Positions 1 to 12,791 of a stretch of 64,000 nucleotides of DNA are shown here, in pieces. The stretch covers positions 401,001 through 465,000 of the forward strand of contig NW_019029002.1 in the NCBI RefSeq assembly GCF_002105155.1, in the 5' to 3' direction. Position numbers and translations under genes: made by a program. Positions within the stretch are counted from its first letter, which is position 1. Each line of letters begins with the position of its first letter. Below the pieces are notes generated by a model, which was given only the letters and a program-made list of their open reading frames with translations, made no database searches and had not been told where the DNA came from. The DNA is from Lobosporangium transversale. Lineage: Eukaryota; Mortierellomycota; Mortierellomycetes; Mortierellales; Mortierellaceae.

Positions 1-690
1 GAGTTATGGAGATGTTCCTGATAATTATTGGCGCTACTATTGTCGATGTCGCGAAACACCGGTGCTGCTGTGGATAAACTATTACCAGTACTTTCCCTTA
101 ACGAGGCATCATACAGTTGTTGGCCGACCCCCTCCGTTAGCGCTAATGTTGGTCCTTCAACTGCTGTCACTGTTATATGCTTGTCTCGAGTCTGATGCGG
201 GTCTAAATAACTGAATAAGTCAGAATTATACCTATTACCAGAGTTGGAAAGACCATGACTATGAGCTCCTCTGGACGACTCATTGAGATCAGTGGCAGTA
301 CTCGAAGGTGGCGGTGACGATACTACAAGTGCGGTTATTGGAAGCGATCCCCGCCTATTCTTGAAGAAAGCTGGAGAGCTGAACAAGGACGAACATCCAT
401 TGCCACTATTCCTTCTTGTGTGCCCAAACCCGCACCGCCCAAAGAAGGAAGACTTTTGCACTTTTGGATCGTTCCCTTCGCTCCAATTGGCCTTGCTGAT
501 CCTCTTTTCATTTCCAGTATCAGGTTTCGGATCGCTACGGAGACTGGTATCGCTGTCGCCTGCAGAAATAGCTACTGATGAAAATGCCGTCGAGATCGAA
601 ATAGGGGTGAGATATCATTGCTGATCAAAAGCAACATCTTTTAGGGACTTTGGCGCCTTTGCTGATATGCCGGTATTCTTTCCCATATTA
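1..690 (-). CDS. Ser/Thr/Asn-rich open frame, partial, continues past the left edge
   Basis: One minus-strand frame stays open from 614 to the window edge. It can be followed back to an ATG near 689, with a single in-frame TGA at 615-617. The translation is rich in Ser, Thr, Asn, Pro and Gly and has no domain I recognise. Its composition matches the 398-codon frame at 1060-2256, so I infer that both belong to one large low-complexity gene transcribed leftwards. The piece between them (about 700-1050) also has coding character but changes frame and contains stops. The gene is therefore either split by introns I cannot place or decayed. No function can be assigned. Confidence 0.35.
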
Positions 691-1059
691 AACCCCCATT
701 TTACTTTCTTTGGTCAACGTGAAGGAAGAAGAGGATGTCGTAGGGATTATTGACACATCTGTACCATTAGTCTCGGTGATGGTTATACGCGGTCGCTAGA
801 AGCGCCTCGTAATCCTGCCTGCCCTCCTCATCTGTTTTTTTTTCCTCGTTCTCTTTATCAGGAGCGAGTGCTCGCTTTCGGTAGCGTTGCTGTTGCTACT
901 GTAGCCCTCCTGAGCTCGGTTGGGCGTTGAAATTAGGTTCTTTGCTGAAAAGGCTATCCATGAGCTCCTGCCTCGCACTTGAATACATCACTGGGGGATG
1001 ATAGAGCGATGATTCAAAGAAAAGGGCCTTTAGCCTACGCAAGGTCGATGGTGATTATA

Positions 1060-2256
1060 TTATTGATAGTGACGACCACTGATGTACTGGACGCTTAAAT
1101 CCTGGTGACGATATCTGTAACACTGATCATAGCGAGAGTGCTTCGCTTTATACTCAGAGCGACTTTTCCCAGATTTATTCCCGCTTTTACACTTCCCCAA
1201 ATTTCTATCCTTGTAGTAATAATCACAGAACTTACGGTGTGGTTGCAGGTCTTGCGGTTGCCTCTCATTTGAACAACTACCAAGATACGCGTTCGGCTGC
1301 CTCGAAGTCTCCATAGCCTTGTAATGAGTAGTAGCATGCGCTTGACTAGAAGTCGATATCATTGAAGGAAGCACATCATGAGATGTAGTAACAGAAACCA
1401 AAGGCATAGCTGTTATGTCTGTAGGCGTGATATTTGCCATTGGTGGCGGTACTAGGCATGCCTCCTTTGTACCGTTGTTCTGTTTGTTCATCCTCTGTTT
1501 ACTGTTTTTGGGGCTGAGTGATCCTAGGAAACCACAGGCTTTATTCCCAGAGTGATGGTCTGATTTGTGGAGTGAAGCATCTGTGGAATTATAGACAACT
1601 GTTGCGGCAGTGGTGGCGAAACGCGATTGCTTATTAAGAACTAGGCCACTGGTGCTGTTGTTAGCACTATGAATCCCATCGTTGGTGTCATGGGCATCTT
1701 TACTGTTAGAATTATGATTAGTATTATTGGACATTTTAGTATAAATAAGTGTAGGAGTGGAGGCGGGTGGTTGATTATATGTACAAGGCTCTATGATTAC
1801 AAAACTATCCGTAGTAGGAGACGAAGGTAGATAAGGTGTAACGGTGTCTATGTATGTATCCGTCATAGTAAAAGGAGACAGCGGTGATGACTGAGAAGAA
1901 GCAACGGAAATGGAGAGAACGGGGAGAGATATTGAGGTCGGAGAAGATGATGTAGACAATAAGGGCAAGGACGCTATTGCAGTTCTAGCTGTAGCTGTAG
2001 CTTTAGTTACTACTGTTGTTATAATTTTGGAGTCTTTTGTTGGATGTTCAAGCTGATGCTGTCGATGCTCCTGCTCCTGTTTTTGCCCTTGATTTTGCTC
2101 TTGCTTTTGCTCTTGCTCTTGCTTTTGCTCTTGTTCTTGCTCCTGCTCCTGCTGTACAGTTGAAAATAGGTTCATGATGTCTTTGGGCATTGCGTGGGAT
2201 GCTGGATCTGGGTCATTGGACGAAGGAGTAGAGTCTGGGACTGAAGAGACAATCAT
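1060..2256 (-). CDS. Low-complexity Gln/Glu- and Ser/Thr-rich hypothetical protein
   Basis: A 398-codon minus-strand frame opens with ATG at 2254-2256 and stops at 1060. Residues about 35-70 are an alternating Gln/Glu tract, encoded by repeated CAR/GAR codons. The rest is Ser/Thr-rich with short Ala/Val patches. The last 60 residues are rich in Tyr, Lys and Arg. I see no signal peptide, membrane segment or catalytic motif. The stop at 1060 may not be the true end, because coding-like sequence continues below it (see 1-690). A GT at about 1097 and AG near 1045 could mark an intron there. This is a disordered, possibly regulatory, lineage-specific protein, and I do not recognise it. The length makes chance unlikely, but low-complexity frames are easier to keep open. 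Confidence 0.5.
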   Translation of the reverse strand: MIVSSVPDSTPSSNDPDPASHAMPKDIMNLFSTVQQEQEQEQEQKQEQEQKQEQNQGQKQEQEHRQHQLEHPTKDSKIITTVVTKATATARTAIASLPLLSTSSSPTSISLPVLSISVASSQSSPLSPFTMTDTYIDTVTPYLPSSPTTDSFVIIEPCTYNQPPASTPTLIYTKMSNNTNHNSNSKDAHDTNDGIHSANNSTSGLVLNKQSRFATTAATVVYNSTDASLHKSDHHSGNKACGFLGSLSPKNSKQRMNKQNNGTKEACLVPPPMANITPTDITAMPLVSVTTSHDVLPSMISTSSQAHATTHYKAMETSRQPNAYLGSCSNERQPQDLQPHRKFCDYYYKDRNLGKCKSGNKSGKSRSEYKAKHSRYDQCYRYRHQDLSVQYISGRHYQ

Positions 2257-2446
2257 GCAGAGGAGCCACTGGATAGGATTCTTCCCCTTTTAAAAATTAT
2301 CCAAAAGAACTATAAAAATGAAGAATACACCACACAAAGGAAAAGATACCACAATGTGATCTTTGATTAGAGGTCAACAGAGATAGACACTGGGTTAAAT
2401 GTCTCTCGCTTCAATGAAGTGATTGATTAAAAAAGAAAGGACGATC

Positions 2447-2478
<32 letters not shown>

Positions 2479-5400
2479 GCAGGAGATATTGATTAGAAAT
2501 GAAGGGAAGAGGCAAGATCACTGAGAACAGAGGTGCCTCGGGAAAGGGCTCTTAATGCAATACAGCATCGTGTGGTTAGTCTGTCGCATGTGGAAAGAAG
2601 CTCCCGCCAGAACGGGAATACTATCCCCATAAATTACAACAACAACACCAACGTTCAAGACTTGTCTTCTCTTCTTCACCCATCTCTTTCCTTCTTCCTT
2701 TTCTCGCGTTTTGGTGATTTAGGAACACGAAGAGACACGTGTTTTACTACTCGCACAAAGAGAGACGCGTTGGTCTTTATAAAGATTCATGAATGCATTT
2801 GACATGTAATGCATGCTTTTGATCTCTCTTGAATCCCAATTATGCTCAAGCGACTCTCTATTGTTTCAATGCCACTTACGCCCGTCAGTACCATTATCCA
2901 TATTGTTCTCAATTCGTCACTTCACCCAAGGCTTTTTTTTAACCCCCTCATCCTTTTTTTTTTTTTTTTTTTTTTTTTTGGTGTGTCCTTGGAAAGGGGA
3001 AAGCCTCATGCTGCTATAACTCACAGGAGGCAAGGAGAAGGGGAGAAGAGGGCTCAATCTCAATCTCTGTCAATTGCATACATTGCCCGTTAATCCTTTT
3101 TAGTTGCTATTATTGTTGTAGTTTGCTGCTTTGATATGGCCAGGTGAATAATTGGAAATGTTGAAGCCTATCGCCTACAGGTGACGTTTATAATCAAAGG
3201 GGCTTTCATCATCTGTTGATCACCCTATCCAAGGAGACTTACAGAAGAAGTTTGATGATACTTGTTGAGCCTGTTGGGGAGTAGGGGGGCATAATAAAGC
3301 TTGTGGAGATGTAACGTAACAGAAAAGATGCTGTTGTGGAGAGAGTAATAAATAAAAAGAAGAAAAAATGCATCGTGCAAAAAAAATAAAAAATAAAATA
3401 AACCTAAATACGCCAATATAAAAAGCTCTAACAACAACCAATGTTTTCACTCCAAAATATGCAAGATATTGTTGTGCGTCTTCAGACCCAAGTTACAAGA
3501 GGTGGAGGGGTAGAATGACATTTTGCTGTCAATGGACGATGGTCAAAGTCTTACCGAATACAGTGTGGATAGCTCAAACAAAAAGGCCAGAATGCAATGA
3601 ATGCGAGAATGCTTTGTTATTTGAAGAGTATACACAGGGTCAATGGTTCTAAGAAAAAAAGGATAAAAGAGAGAGAGAATGAGGATATGAAGGATGAACA
3701 GAGAGTGTACGTAAGTGCTTGCGAGGGCGAACTGTATAGAAAAAAGATCATAACAATGGATCCACTCTGCTGGAACTCCCGATCCAGAAATTCAGTATGG
3801 TGAAGAAGCTGCGTATAAATATACATATATCCCATAAAAGTCGAACAGACAGGAAAACATTGAATGAAGTTGTTGAAAAGCGATGGTATAGAACCAAGTC
3901 CTGAGGACAGAAGACCTCTATGTGCGTGGAAGGGACTGTATGATTGCCAAAAGGATCAACACTCTGATGAATAAAGAAGGAAATCTCACCGAAGCACATA
4001 CAACAGAGAGATTATGGAAATGGACGATAGACAAAGGAACAAGTCATTGGAATGGCCTTTTATGAAGATAAAAAAAAAATAGAAAGAATATAAAAATAAA
4101 TAATAAAAGAGTAAACGAAATGAAGAGTAATTCTGTCTGTACAACGGACCGGGCGATATGGGAAATGAATCCTAATGCGGGTGAGGGGCGCACTTTAAGC
4201 AAATCGGCCAACAAATGAACTAAAAGTCAATTGTATCTGTGCATGTTGAACCTTGCAATGATTTGGAAGTAAAAATGGAAGGAGTGTGCGAGCGTGCAAA
4301 AAACCCGAGTACCATTCAAGAATGAAACAAAAAAAAAAAAAAAAAAAAAAAAAAAGGGTGACGACTACCATTGATTACCAAAGACATTGAAAACGCAGCA
4401 ATGTCTGGAGTGCAAAACTTGGTCAACACAAAAAAAAAGACCACCATCAATGTTGATCTGAGAAGGCTAGAGTATATTAAAGTGGAATCGCTTACTCACT
4501 CCATCCACTCATCAAAAACCGGTGGACCTGTGTGAAGATGGATGGATCGGGCTCTGAACAGGGACTAATCAAACATGGACTGTGCAATGTTGTGGTTGCG
4601 TTTTGTCAATAAATAAAAGAATGATAAGAAAAGCAGAACGTCTATCGGGCGTCTTTTTTTTTTTTTTTGGTTTTTAGTTTTTGCTCTGTTCTGCTCTGCT
4701 TTGCTTTGCCTTCCTTTCTCGAGGAAGTTTTTTGTAATAAGAGCAGGGTAGGACCGTCAGAGTGAATTAGGGTGAAATTGAAGAGTTGATTACTTATGAA
4801 ATGAACACAAGCGTAGTTGAATCAGACGGTGGAAGAGAAGGCAAGGGGATGAAGAAACAGTAGAGAAGGAGAGGAGGATGAGATGAAAAAAGGGAAAGAG
4901 AAAAGGGAAAAGGAAGCACGGAGGAGGAGAAAGAGCGAGAGATATGCAAAACAAGGCATGTTAGCTGATGCATTTTCTCGATACAGGATGCAGCCAAGGG
5001 CTGTGAAGATCTCAAAGGATATGAGGGTTTTCCTTAAATGAACTCCACCAAAGAGGGGTTACAAAGGGAAAGAAGGGGAAAGAATCAGGGTATTGAAGGT
5101 ACAGGACATGGGCATCAAAAAATCATCTAAAGACGAAGCAATTTCATCCGATTGTCCCATCTTTTTCTCTATTTTTTATTTATTTATTTATCTGAATTAT
5201 GTTGAAAAAGAACACTTAATACTTCGATCCTGTTCCGCGCACAGATCATGTACCTGCCGTGCCTGTCAAGACGAAGTAAATGGAACCGCATCTGAGCCTC
5301 ACTGCAAATGGGTCGCATGATGAGAGAAGATGTAGACATTAACTAAACAACTGAAAAGTCAGTATGATCAATAACCTGTTGACTGACTCCTATCTGCCTA

Positions 5401-6164
5401 TCAGTCTTCAGTTTGTTCATCTTGTCGTCGTTACCTCGTGGGCCAGGATGTTCCTGAAGTCCTGAAGTCCTGAATTCTTTAGACATAAACAAAAATATAT
5501 CACGTTCCCTTTGAAGGAAAGATGCAGGGGGGAGGGCCATTGCGTTGACCAACAGCATGACGAGACCAAGCCATAAAGATCATTAGGGAGATATCCGTCT
5601 GATCTGTTGTAAAGAATGATCTCCGTCAGGCCCTTATTACCGTTAAAGAAACAGCGATTTATGTCTTACCTTACCAGTACGCGAGAGCATTCGTCTCAGA
5701 CTCAGATCTCAACAGCTAAATGTCTGTTGGGGTAGCATTTACACCCAGTGTAAGTTTTACACACTGCACACTGACAAGATCGTTCCTCCCTTTTTAACAT
5801 TTGTTTGTTTCTCCCGAGAGTCAAGATCTTCATTTACGAAAGAATAGGGTCAAACAAACAAAATCTCTTCACTCTGTCTGTTGATATATATTTACATTAC
5901 TCCTATTTAAGTCTTCGCGTGCTCCCTGAACGATGTGCTCCCTTTCCTGACTAAACTCATGCAATATATATATAATTATATATCACTTTTTTTTTTTCTT
6001 TTTTTTTTTTTCTTTGGATGTACAACCACGTCAGGGGAGGTGATCGAAATGAAACCCATGAACTCTATGCCACTTTACCACATTCCATTGATAAGCAAAC
6101 TACATAAGAATTTTGTTGTTGATTGAATTGATGGAGTGGCTGATTTATTTGTTTTTGGTAACTC
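2257..6164. other. Intergenic, no convincing gene
   Basis: About 3.9 kb lie between the start of the left-hand minus-strand gene and the stop of the M20 gene. The stretch holds long A runs (about 2448-2471, 4327-4353) and T runs (about 2957-2979, 4650-4665, 5990-6012). Its open frames are short and built around homopolymers. A small direct repeat of CCTGAAGT lies near 5453-5470. I see no tRNA, rRNA or recognisable exon. Confidence 0.5.
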
Positions 6165-7286
6165 TCACACACTCTGTTTGAATTCTTCTTTGACACGTTG
6201 CAAAAATTTAGGATCAATAATACACTCGATGCCTGTCATGGCTAAAGCCTTGGATGCTCTCAGCGTTGCAACATGTGCTGTAGGTAATGCTGCTGCTGCC
6301 TCAAACTCTTTAGTATGTAGCCCCACGCGCATATCATCAACACCCTTGAGGTTCAGAATGTTGAACATGGGATGGATGCCCGGCATTGCGTAGGTTAGGT
6401 TACCCATATCGGTTGAGCCCGAGAGCTTGGACCGCTGCTCCTCTTTCGGGGCATACTTGACACCGAAGCTGTTCATTACCTGCTCGAACTTGCCGCTCAA
6501 TTGCCCATTTGTTAAAATATCTATTATTATGTTAATTTGTTATATTCAGAAAACTAAATTCCCATCCCTTTAACTTTCATTAAAACCTTACAACCCACAC
6601 TGCTATAGAATACCTTTAATAAGATGTCTCCAAGTGATTTTCAATTTACACCCTGTAGAATCAGCGGCGGCTTTAAAGACTTTTTCAAACTTGATCATCA
6701 ATTCCTCAACCTGTGATGTCTTGGGTGCTCGTGCAATATAAATACTCCTGGTATACTCCGGGATAATGTTGGCTGCTTGGCCACCGTTCTCAATGATGCC
6801 ATGGACACGGCAATCCGGCCGTATCTGTTGACGCATGAGGCCAATATTGGTATACACCTCCATGGCTGCATCCAAAGCATTGATACCTTCCCATGGCGTC
6901 GTCGATGCATGCGAGGCCTTGCCAAAGTACTCCACTATCGCGACATTTAGTGACAAGAACGGAGTATAGATTATATCCGAAGGAGCGCCGTGCAACATCA
7001 TACAGACATCTACACCCTCGAAATCGCCTGCATCCAGCATAGTAATCTTGCCTGCATCGTGTTCCTCAGAGGGTGTGCCAAATAATTTGATCTGGGCTGG
7101 TAGATTGAATTTCTCGATTACAGCCTTGATTGCCAAAGCTGTAGCAATACCAGAGATGGCAATCAAGTTGTGCCCACAAGCATGACCGATCCCCGGAAGC
7201 GCATCATACTACAAGACAACAAAATGGTGACCAGAGATAGAAGATACACATCAATTATCTTGCTTTTGCTTTGCCCACGAGATATT

Positions 7287-7321
<35 letters not shown>

Positions 7322-7675
7322 CTCTGAGCAAATACCGATTGTTACTCCGCCTGACTTGTCTCCAGCACGAGCTATAAAAGCAGTCTGAAGACCGGATTTT
7401 CCCTGCTCGACAGTAAACCCTTTGCTAGCCAAGTACTCTGTCAACCAAGCATGCGATTTGAACTCTTTAAGACCAGTTTCAGGGTTGTCATGAATCTTTA
7501 AAGACACAATAAAGTTTATAGTCAGTTTACAATAAACAACTGATTGTTATCACTAAGAACTACTCAAGAAGTAAATAACCTTTAAGCTGAGTGTGCGAAG
7601 ATCATCAGAGGCATCCTCAATGGTATCATATACACACTTGTAATACTTGTTTGACCGCCACATATCTGCTGTCAT
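6165..7675 (-). CDS. M20-family amidohydrolase (PM20D2 / aminoacylase-1-like-2 type)
   Basis: Four minus-strand exons (7675-7580, 7495-7322, 7208-6614, 6520-6165) join through GT-AG introns with matching phases and give 406 residues, the usual size for the family. The signature YDALPGIGHACGHNLI spans the start of exon 3 and supplies the His of the metal site. Further on are GTPSEEHDAGK, with the acidic pair expected at the catalytic/metal site, and FGKASHAS, the dimerisation-domain histidine region. Known relatives hydrolyse peptide or acyl-amino-acid amide bonds; mammalian PM20D2 acts on beta-alanyl-lysine-type dipeptides and bacterial AbgB on p-aminobenzoyl-glutamate. The substrate here cannot be read from sequence. 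The start was chosen because an in-frame stop lies shortly upstream. Intron 2 carries a run of about 30 T in the sense direction. No secretion signal is seen, so the enzyme is probably cytosolic. Confidence 0.88.
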
Positions 7676-8308
7676 GTTATGTGATTTGAACTTTTTTTTT
7701 TTCGTTTATAAAAATCTGTGTGGCTCACTTCAAATTAGATAAAAGTTGTACGTCGTGCCTGTATCTTTTTACTATGATAAAATACATGTAAATGTGTTTT
7801 AAACAATCTGTAATGAAGAATGCATGAGAAAAAAAAAAAAAAAAAAAAAAAAAACTGTATTAGGATGAGAATGAAGAGGTACAGCACGATAGCGATTATT
7901 TTTCTTTCGTGTTCCCACGGCTCATGTAATAAAATGAATTTGTGCAATTACAAGTCATGCAGCAATGGATCGTACATATTTCACCAGCAGTCGGTGGCCA
8001 TATTTTTCTGTTCTTTCATTTGCTTTTTCGCCCGCCCTATCCATTCCCCTACATCACAGCCTTGGGTTGAGTAGACGCAACACTGGCGGAAGAGATTGAA
8101 AACAGACAATCAAAGAGACAGCGTCCAATAGAAATACCGAGAGAGTACACAAAAGCACTCATGAAGTACCGCTTATTAGGGTTCGAAAGTGAACAGTGCA
8201 AGCTTCATAATCATAATGTTTATAAATGCTTATTTATTACTTTGACATGAACAACTTTTTTATACAATACAAGGCTTAATTTCGTGCCTAGCTTTTCTAT
8301 TCTTTGTT
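7676..8308. other. Spacer between glutathione reductase and M20 gene
   Basis: This 630-nt stretch holds the upstream region of the M20 gene and the 3' flank of glutathione reductase; both genes are on the minus strand. It contains an A run at about 7829-7853. I see no coding signal. Confidence 0.4.
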
Positions 8309-10092
<1,784 letters not shown>

Positions 10093-10470
10093 TTTGAATG
10101 ACTTTGCGAGTTGGAAAAGGCGGCGCGTTGGAGACGTCAGGGTTGCAGTATGTAGTAATGATCCGATGTCGACTCGATGAGAAAGCTACACCAGGCGACG
10201 GGAATCCGATCAAAGAAGAAAAAGAAAAAAGATCTGATGAAGAATTAAGGAAGGAATAATGAATAATCACAAAGAGAGGGGAGGTTTTTTATTTCTTTTT
10301 TTCAGCCGTTATAAATATTAAATCTTCGCATGGCGAAAAAAAATGATTTGTCAGTCACCCCTGTGCTCTTGATGAACAAGCAACAGGCAAAAAAAGTCGA
10401 TCATATCATTGGCACTTGCACTGGCGTCAGCGCTCACAGACAATACGCATTGGTCATTCTAACAGTTGGG

Positions 10471-10740
10471 TACAGTATAGTCCTCCCTTGAGCCCAAATC
10501 AATTCAATCGAGTAAACAAAAAAGAATTTCCATTTATAATTCATGAGGACGTGAAAAAAATATTGCCCTGGATGAAAGGAATTGGAGGTATTTAAGGGGA
10601 GCATATCAATGAACGAATTCATCTTTTTTCATTAAATATAAGACATTTTCTTTTTTGTTTACTCGATTGAATTGATTTGGGCTCAAGAAAGTCCCTTGAC
10701 ATAAGGGGCTGAGAGTCCCTTTTGTCAAGGGAGGACTGTA
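10471..10740. mobile_element. MITE with Tc1/mariner-like termini
   Basis: The left arm (10473-10526) and right arm (10649-10738) are inverted copies. CAGT plus a CCTCCCTTGAGCCCAAATCA core on the left is matched by its complement on the right, ending ACTG. The element is bounded by TA on both sides, as expected for the TA target duplication of Tc1/mariner elements, whose ends commonly begin CAGT. The right arm carries about 44 extra nt that form their own palindrome around GTCCCTTGAC/GTCAAGGGA. No transposase frame fits in 270 nt, so this is a non-autonomous element. It sits about 380 nt upstream of the glutathione reductase start. Family assignment is inference; the inverted repeat is seen directly. 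Confidence 0.8.
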
Positions 10741-11023
10741 CAAAAATCAGGAATATCTGGTATACATATATTATTTGTTCACTCCTTTCAACCAACCGTC
10801 CTTTCCCTGGATAAATTGGAACACTGATCCTGATTAATTGCGCAGCTTTTGATACCATATCAATTGATCACGTGAGACGCCACTAAAAAATAATCCCTAG
10901 TTCTACGAACGAGTGCATAACTCTCGGCCCTATTACGTCACTGAAAACAGCCACGCAAATGGTCCTCAACGCCTGCACCCTAAACTACGCAGGTATTGTC
11001 TAAACTGTAAAAAACTAGGTGAA

Positions 11024-12115
11024 CTATACAGTATACTCGACGTGAACCCTCTTGCTGCTCTGCTTCTGGGCTCCTCTTCTCGCTCGGTCGGCGCTTGTCG
11101 CTTGACTGCTCTCTTTTTTCATTGTCCATCCTAGAAATGTTATTTTGCTTGCCACAAGATAGGATGGTCGTTCTTGATAAAGTAGATGACCCTGAACAAC
11201 GTTGCAAATGTTATACCCCGCCATGGCATCTCTATGCATGAATGACCTGCAGTTGCTGCAGTATAGCCGACGGATCTCAACCTGACAAACAAATTCTTGA
11301 CAGATCGGACATTTTTTTGAGGTATAGTATTCGTTGCGCCTACGACGATGTACCCAAAAGATCGAGTCTAATGGGACAGGAAAGCAAGATAAGTTACGAT
11401 ATGGCAACAACAATGATAAAAAGTAGTGGGCAGCGGCTTTGCCGCGGCTAACTTGATCAAGCTCTGTTTATAACTGTTGGTAATCTTCTTGATTCTTCGA
11501 TTCGGGCTCTTTTTGCATCCCATCTATGTTTCTTGATGACATTGTTGCTGCTATAGGAGGAACCTAGGTCTTCCTCCACGTCTCTGAGCCTCTCGATGTA
11601 ATTTTTTATGCCTGCATCATTCCCACGAAGAAAAGGTAGGCTACCCTCGATGTCACTGATGGACCGTGAACCGTAGACCGTTGTTACCTTCCGCCGCTCC
11701 ATCCAATGTCGGTACTTGAGGGTGGGCTGGTACGCTGCTTTCCGATTGACAGCCAAGCTGTAAAATTTGACCGTCTGGGTCGCCGTCTTAGTGTGCTCGC
11801 TACTTGGCAACAACGCGCTCGCTCCGACGACGAAAGTGTCCTAAATCTAGATCTAAACCTTGATTTCTTCTGGTTCGCAGTTACGAAGGCCAATTATATC
11901 TTGTCTAGCTCTCACCACGTTCCTTATCTCGGCCAAGTAATAGTCTGTACCGCCTAATAGTCTGTACCGCCAAGAGTAGAATTGATTCTGGAAGGTAGCC
12001 TATCCTCGGGAAGTCGTCTATATTTCACCACATTGAGTTCGTTCAGTTTGAATGCTAGCAACTGGACCCGAAACCCGTCAGTTCGAATTGACCCCCATAA
12101 AATGTAGCTGAATGT
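11024..12115 (-). pseudogene. Degenerate Fanzor (eukaryotic TnpB-like) RNA-guided nuclease gene
   Basis: Several minus-strand frames read as one disrupted protein. The 11413-11024 frame holds EYYTSKKCPICQEF, a second Cys pair (YCSNC) and HRDAMAGYNI. This is the TnpB/Fanzor layout of a four-Cys zinc ribbon followed by the RuvC-III Asp. The 11813-11457 frame (to KKHRWDAKRARIEE) is the middle. The 12115-11955 part, starting near FSYILWGSIRTDGF, is N-terminal. Damage is plain: a 17-bp tandem duplication (11938-11971) shifts the frame; the RuvC-I-like DLDLG (about 11840-11856) lies in a different frame from its flanks; a stop follows INRA near 11457; and the GYIVVG stretch is out of frame with NEYYTSKK. 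The segment where RuvC-II is expected seems missing. It was probably an RNA-guided, transposon-associated DNA nuclease and is now non-functional. No flanking inverted repeats were identified. Confidence 0.72.
11938..11971. repeat. 17-bp perfect tandem duplication
   Basis: TAATAGTCTGTACCGCC occurs twice in direct succession. It lies inside the Fanzor relic, duplicating the codons for GGTDY. Removing one copy restores the reading frame across this point, so it is a frameshifting mutation rather than part of the ancestral gene. Confidence 0.95.
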
Positions 12116-12116
12116 G

Positions 12117-12329
12117 ATGAGAGCTAAGGAAAGGGAAGAAAAGAAGAGAGAGAGGGGGGAGGCCACTGCCAAAGCGTTCGAAGAGTGTGAAGAAAGATTT
12201 ATGGGCCTGTGGAAGAAGCTAGGACGTATAGCATATCATAGGCAAAAAAGAAGGTGCACATTGAAGGATATGCAAGACTCAGTAGCAGACCTGAGTAATG
12301 TAATCGATACAATGCTAGTTCAAGAGTGA
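12117..12329 (+). CDS. Short charged, helix-forming open frame
   Basis: A 70-codon plus-strand frame translates to a Glu/Lys/Arg-rich protein. The C-terminal half (ending DLSNVIDTMLVQE) has heptad-like spacing suggestive of a coiled coil. It begins almost exactly where homology to the Fanzor N-terminus stops on the other strand (about 12115), so it may belong to whatever truncated the nuclease gene, or be an exon of a small gene. I do not recognise it. It lies about 460 nt upstream of the transketolase start. Confidence 0.25.
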   Translation: MRAKEREEKKRERGEATAKAFEECEERFMGLWKKLGRIAYHRQKRRCTLKDMQDSVADLSNVIDTMLVQE

Positions 12330-12654
12330 ATAAACTGTGCGAAAAGACAGACCTCTTGGTTTTTGGGCCAAGATTGTGCGACTTCCCTATGAACTGTTGA
12401 CGTGTTGATGATATTGTTGGATAATTTAGGGGTAGATTAAATAGGAGATTTTGGTCTTGATGGTTTATGAAGCTGGTCACTTCCAGCTACAGATAGATAA
12501 AATAATTCTTGAACACAACACAATACAAAAAGAACAGTCAGTACTTGTGCAAAAGAAGGAACAAAGAACCAGAGCTTCCTGAGCTGTTGCTCGTTAAGTA
12601 GTTGGTGGCGAACCCTCTCCACATGACTAAAATAAAACCAACAATATGTACAAA

Positions 12655-12735
12655 CTATCTCTTTTTCTTTCTCACCCTTTCCTCTTCTCTTTTCTCTTCT
12701 CTTTTCTCTTGCTTCCTTTTTTCTTTCATTTTGTC
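12655..12735 (+). promoter_or_regulatory. Pyrimidine-rich promoter tract of transketolase
   Basis: A C/T-rich stretch built from TTTTCTCTTC-like units ends about 55 nt before the transketolase ATG. Such tracts just upstream of the start are common in strongly expressed fungal housekeeping genes and usually surround the transcription start. Calling it a promoter element is inference from position and composition. Confidence 0.4.
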
Positions 12736-12791
12736 ATTGATATATACTTCTCATAGCCATCCATTTACCGCCTCACACAAAGCCATCCACT

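Noticed and set aside
1..2256. Alternative genetic code with TAG read as Gln
   Set aside because: All confident genes here end at normal TAA, TAG or TGA stops, and none has an internal TAG. Broken genes or introns explain the TAGs better.
10434..10858. Minus-strand frames at 10434-10858 as genes
   Set aside because: They lie within and around the inverted-repeat element and have no coding features.
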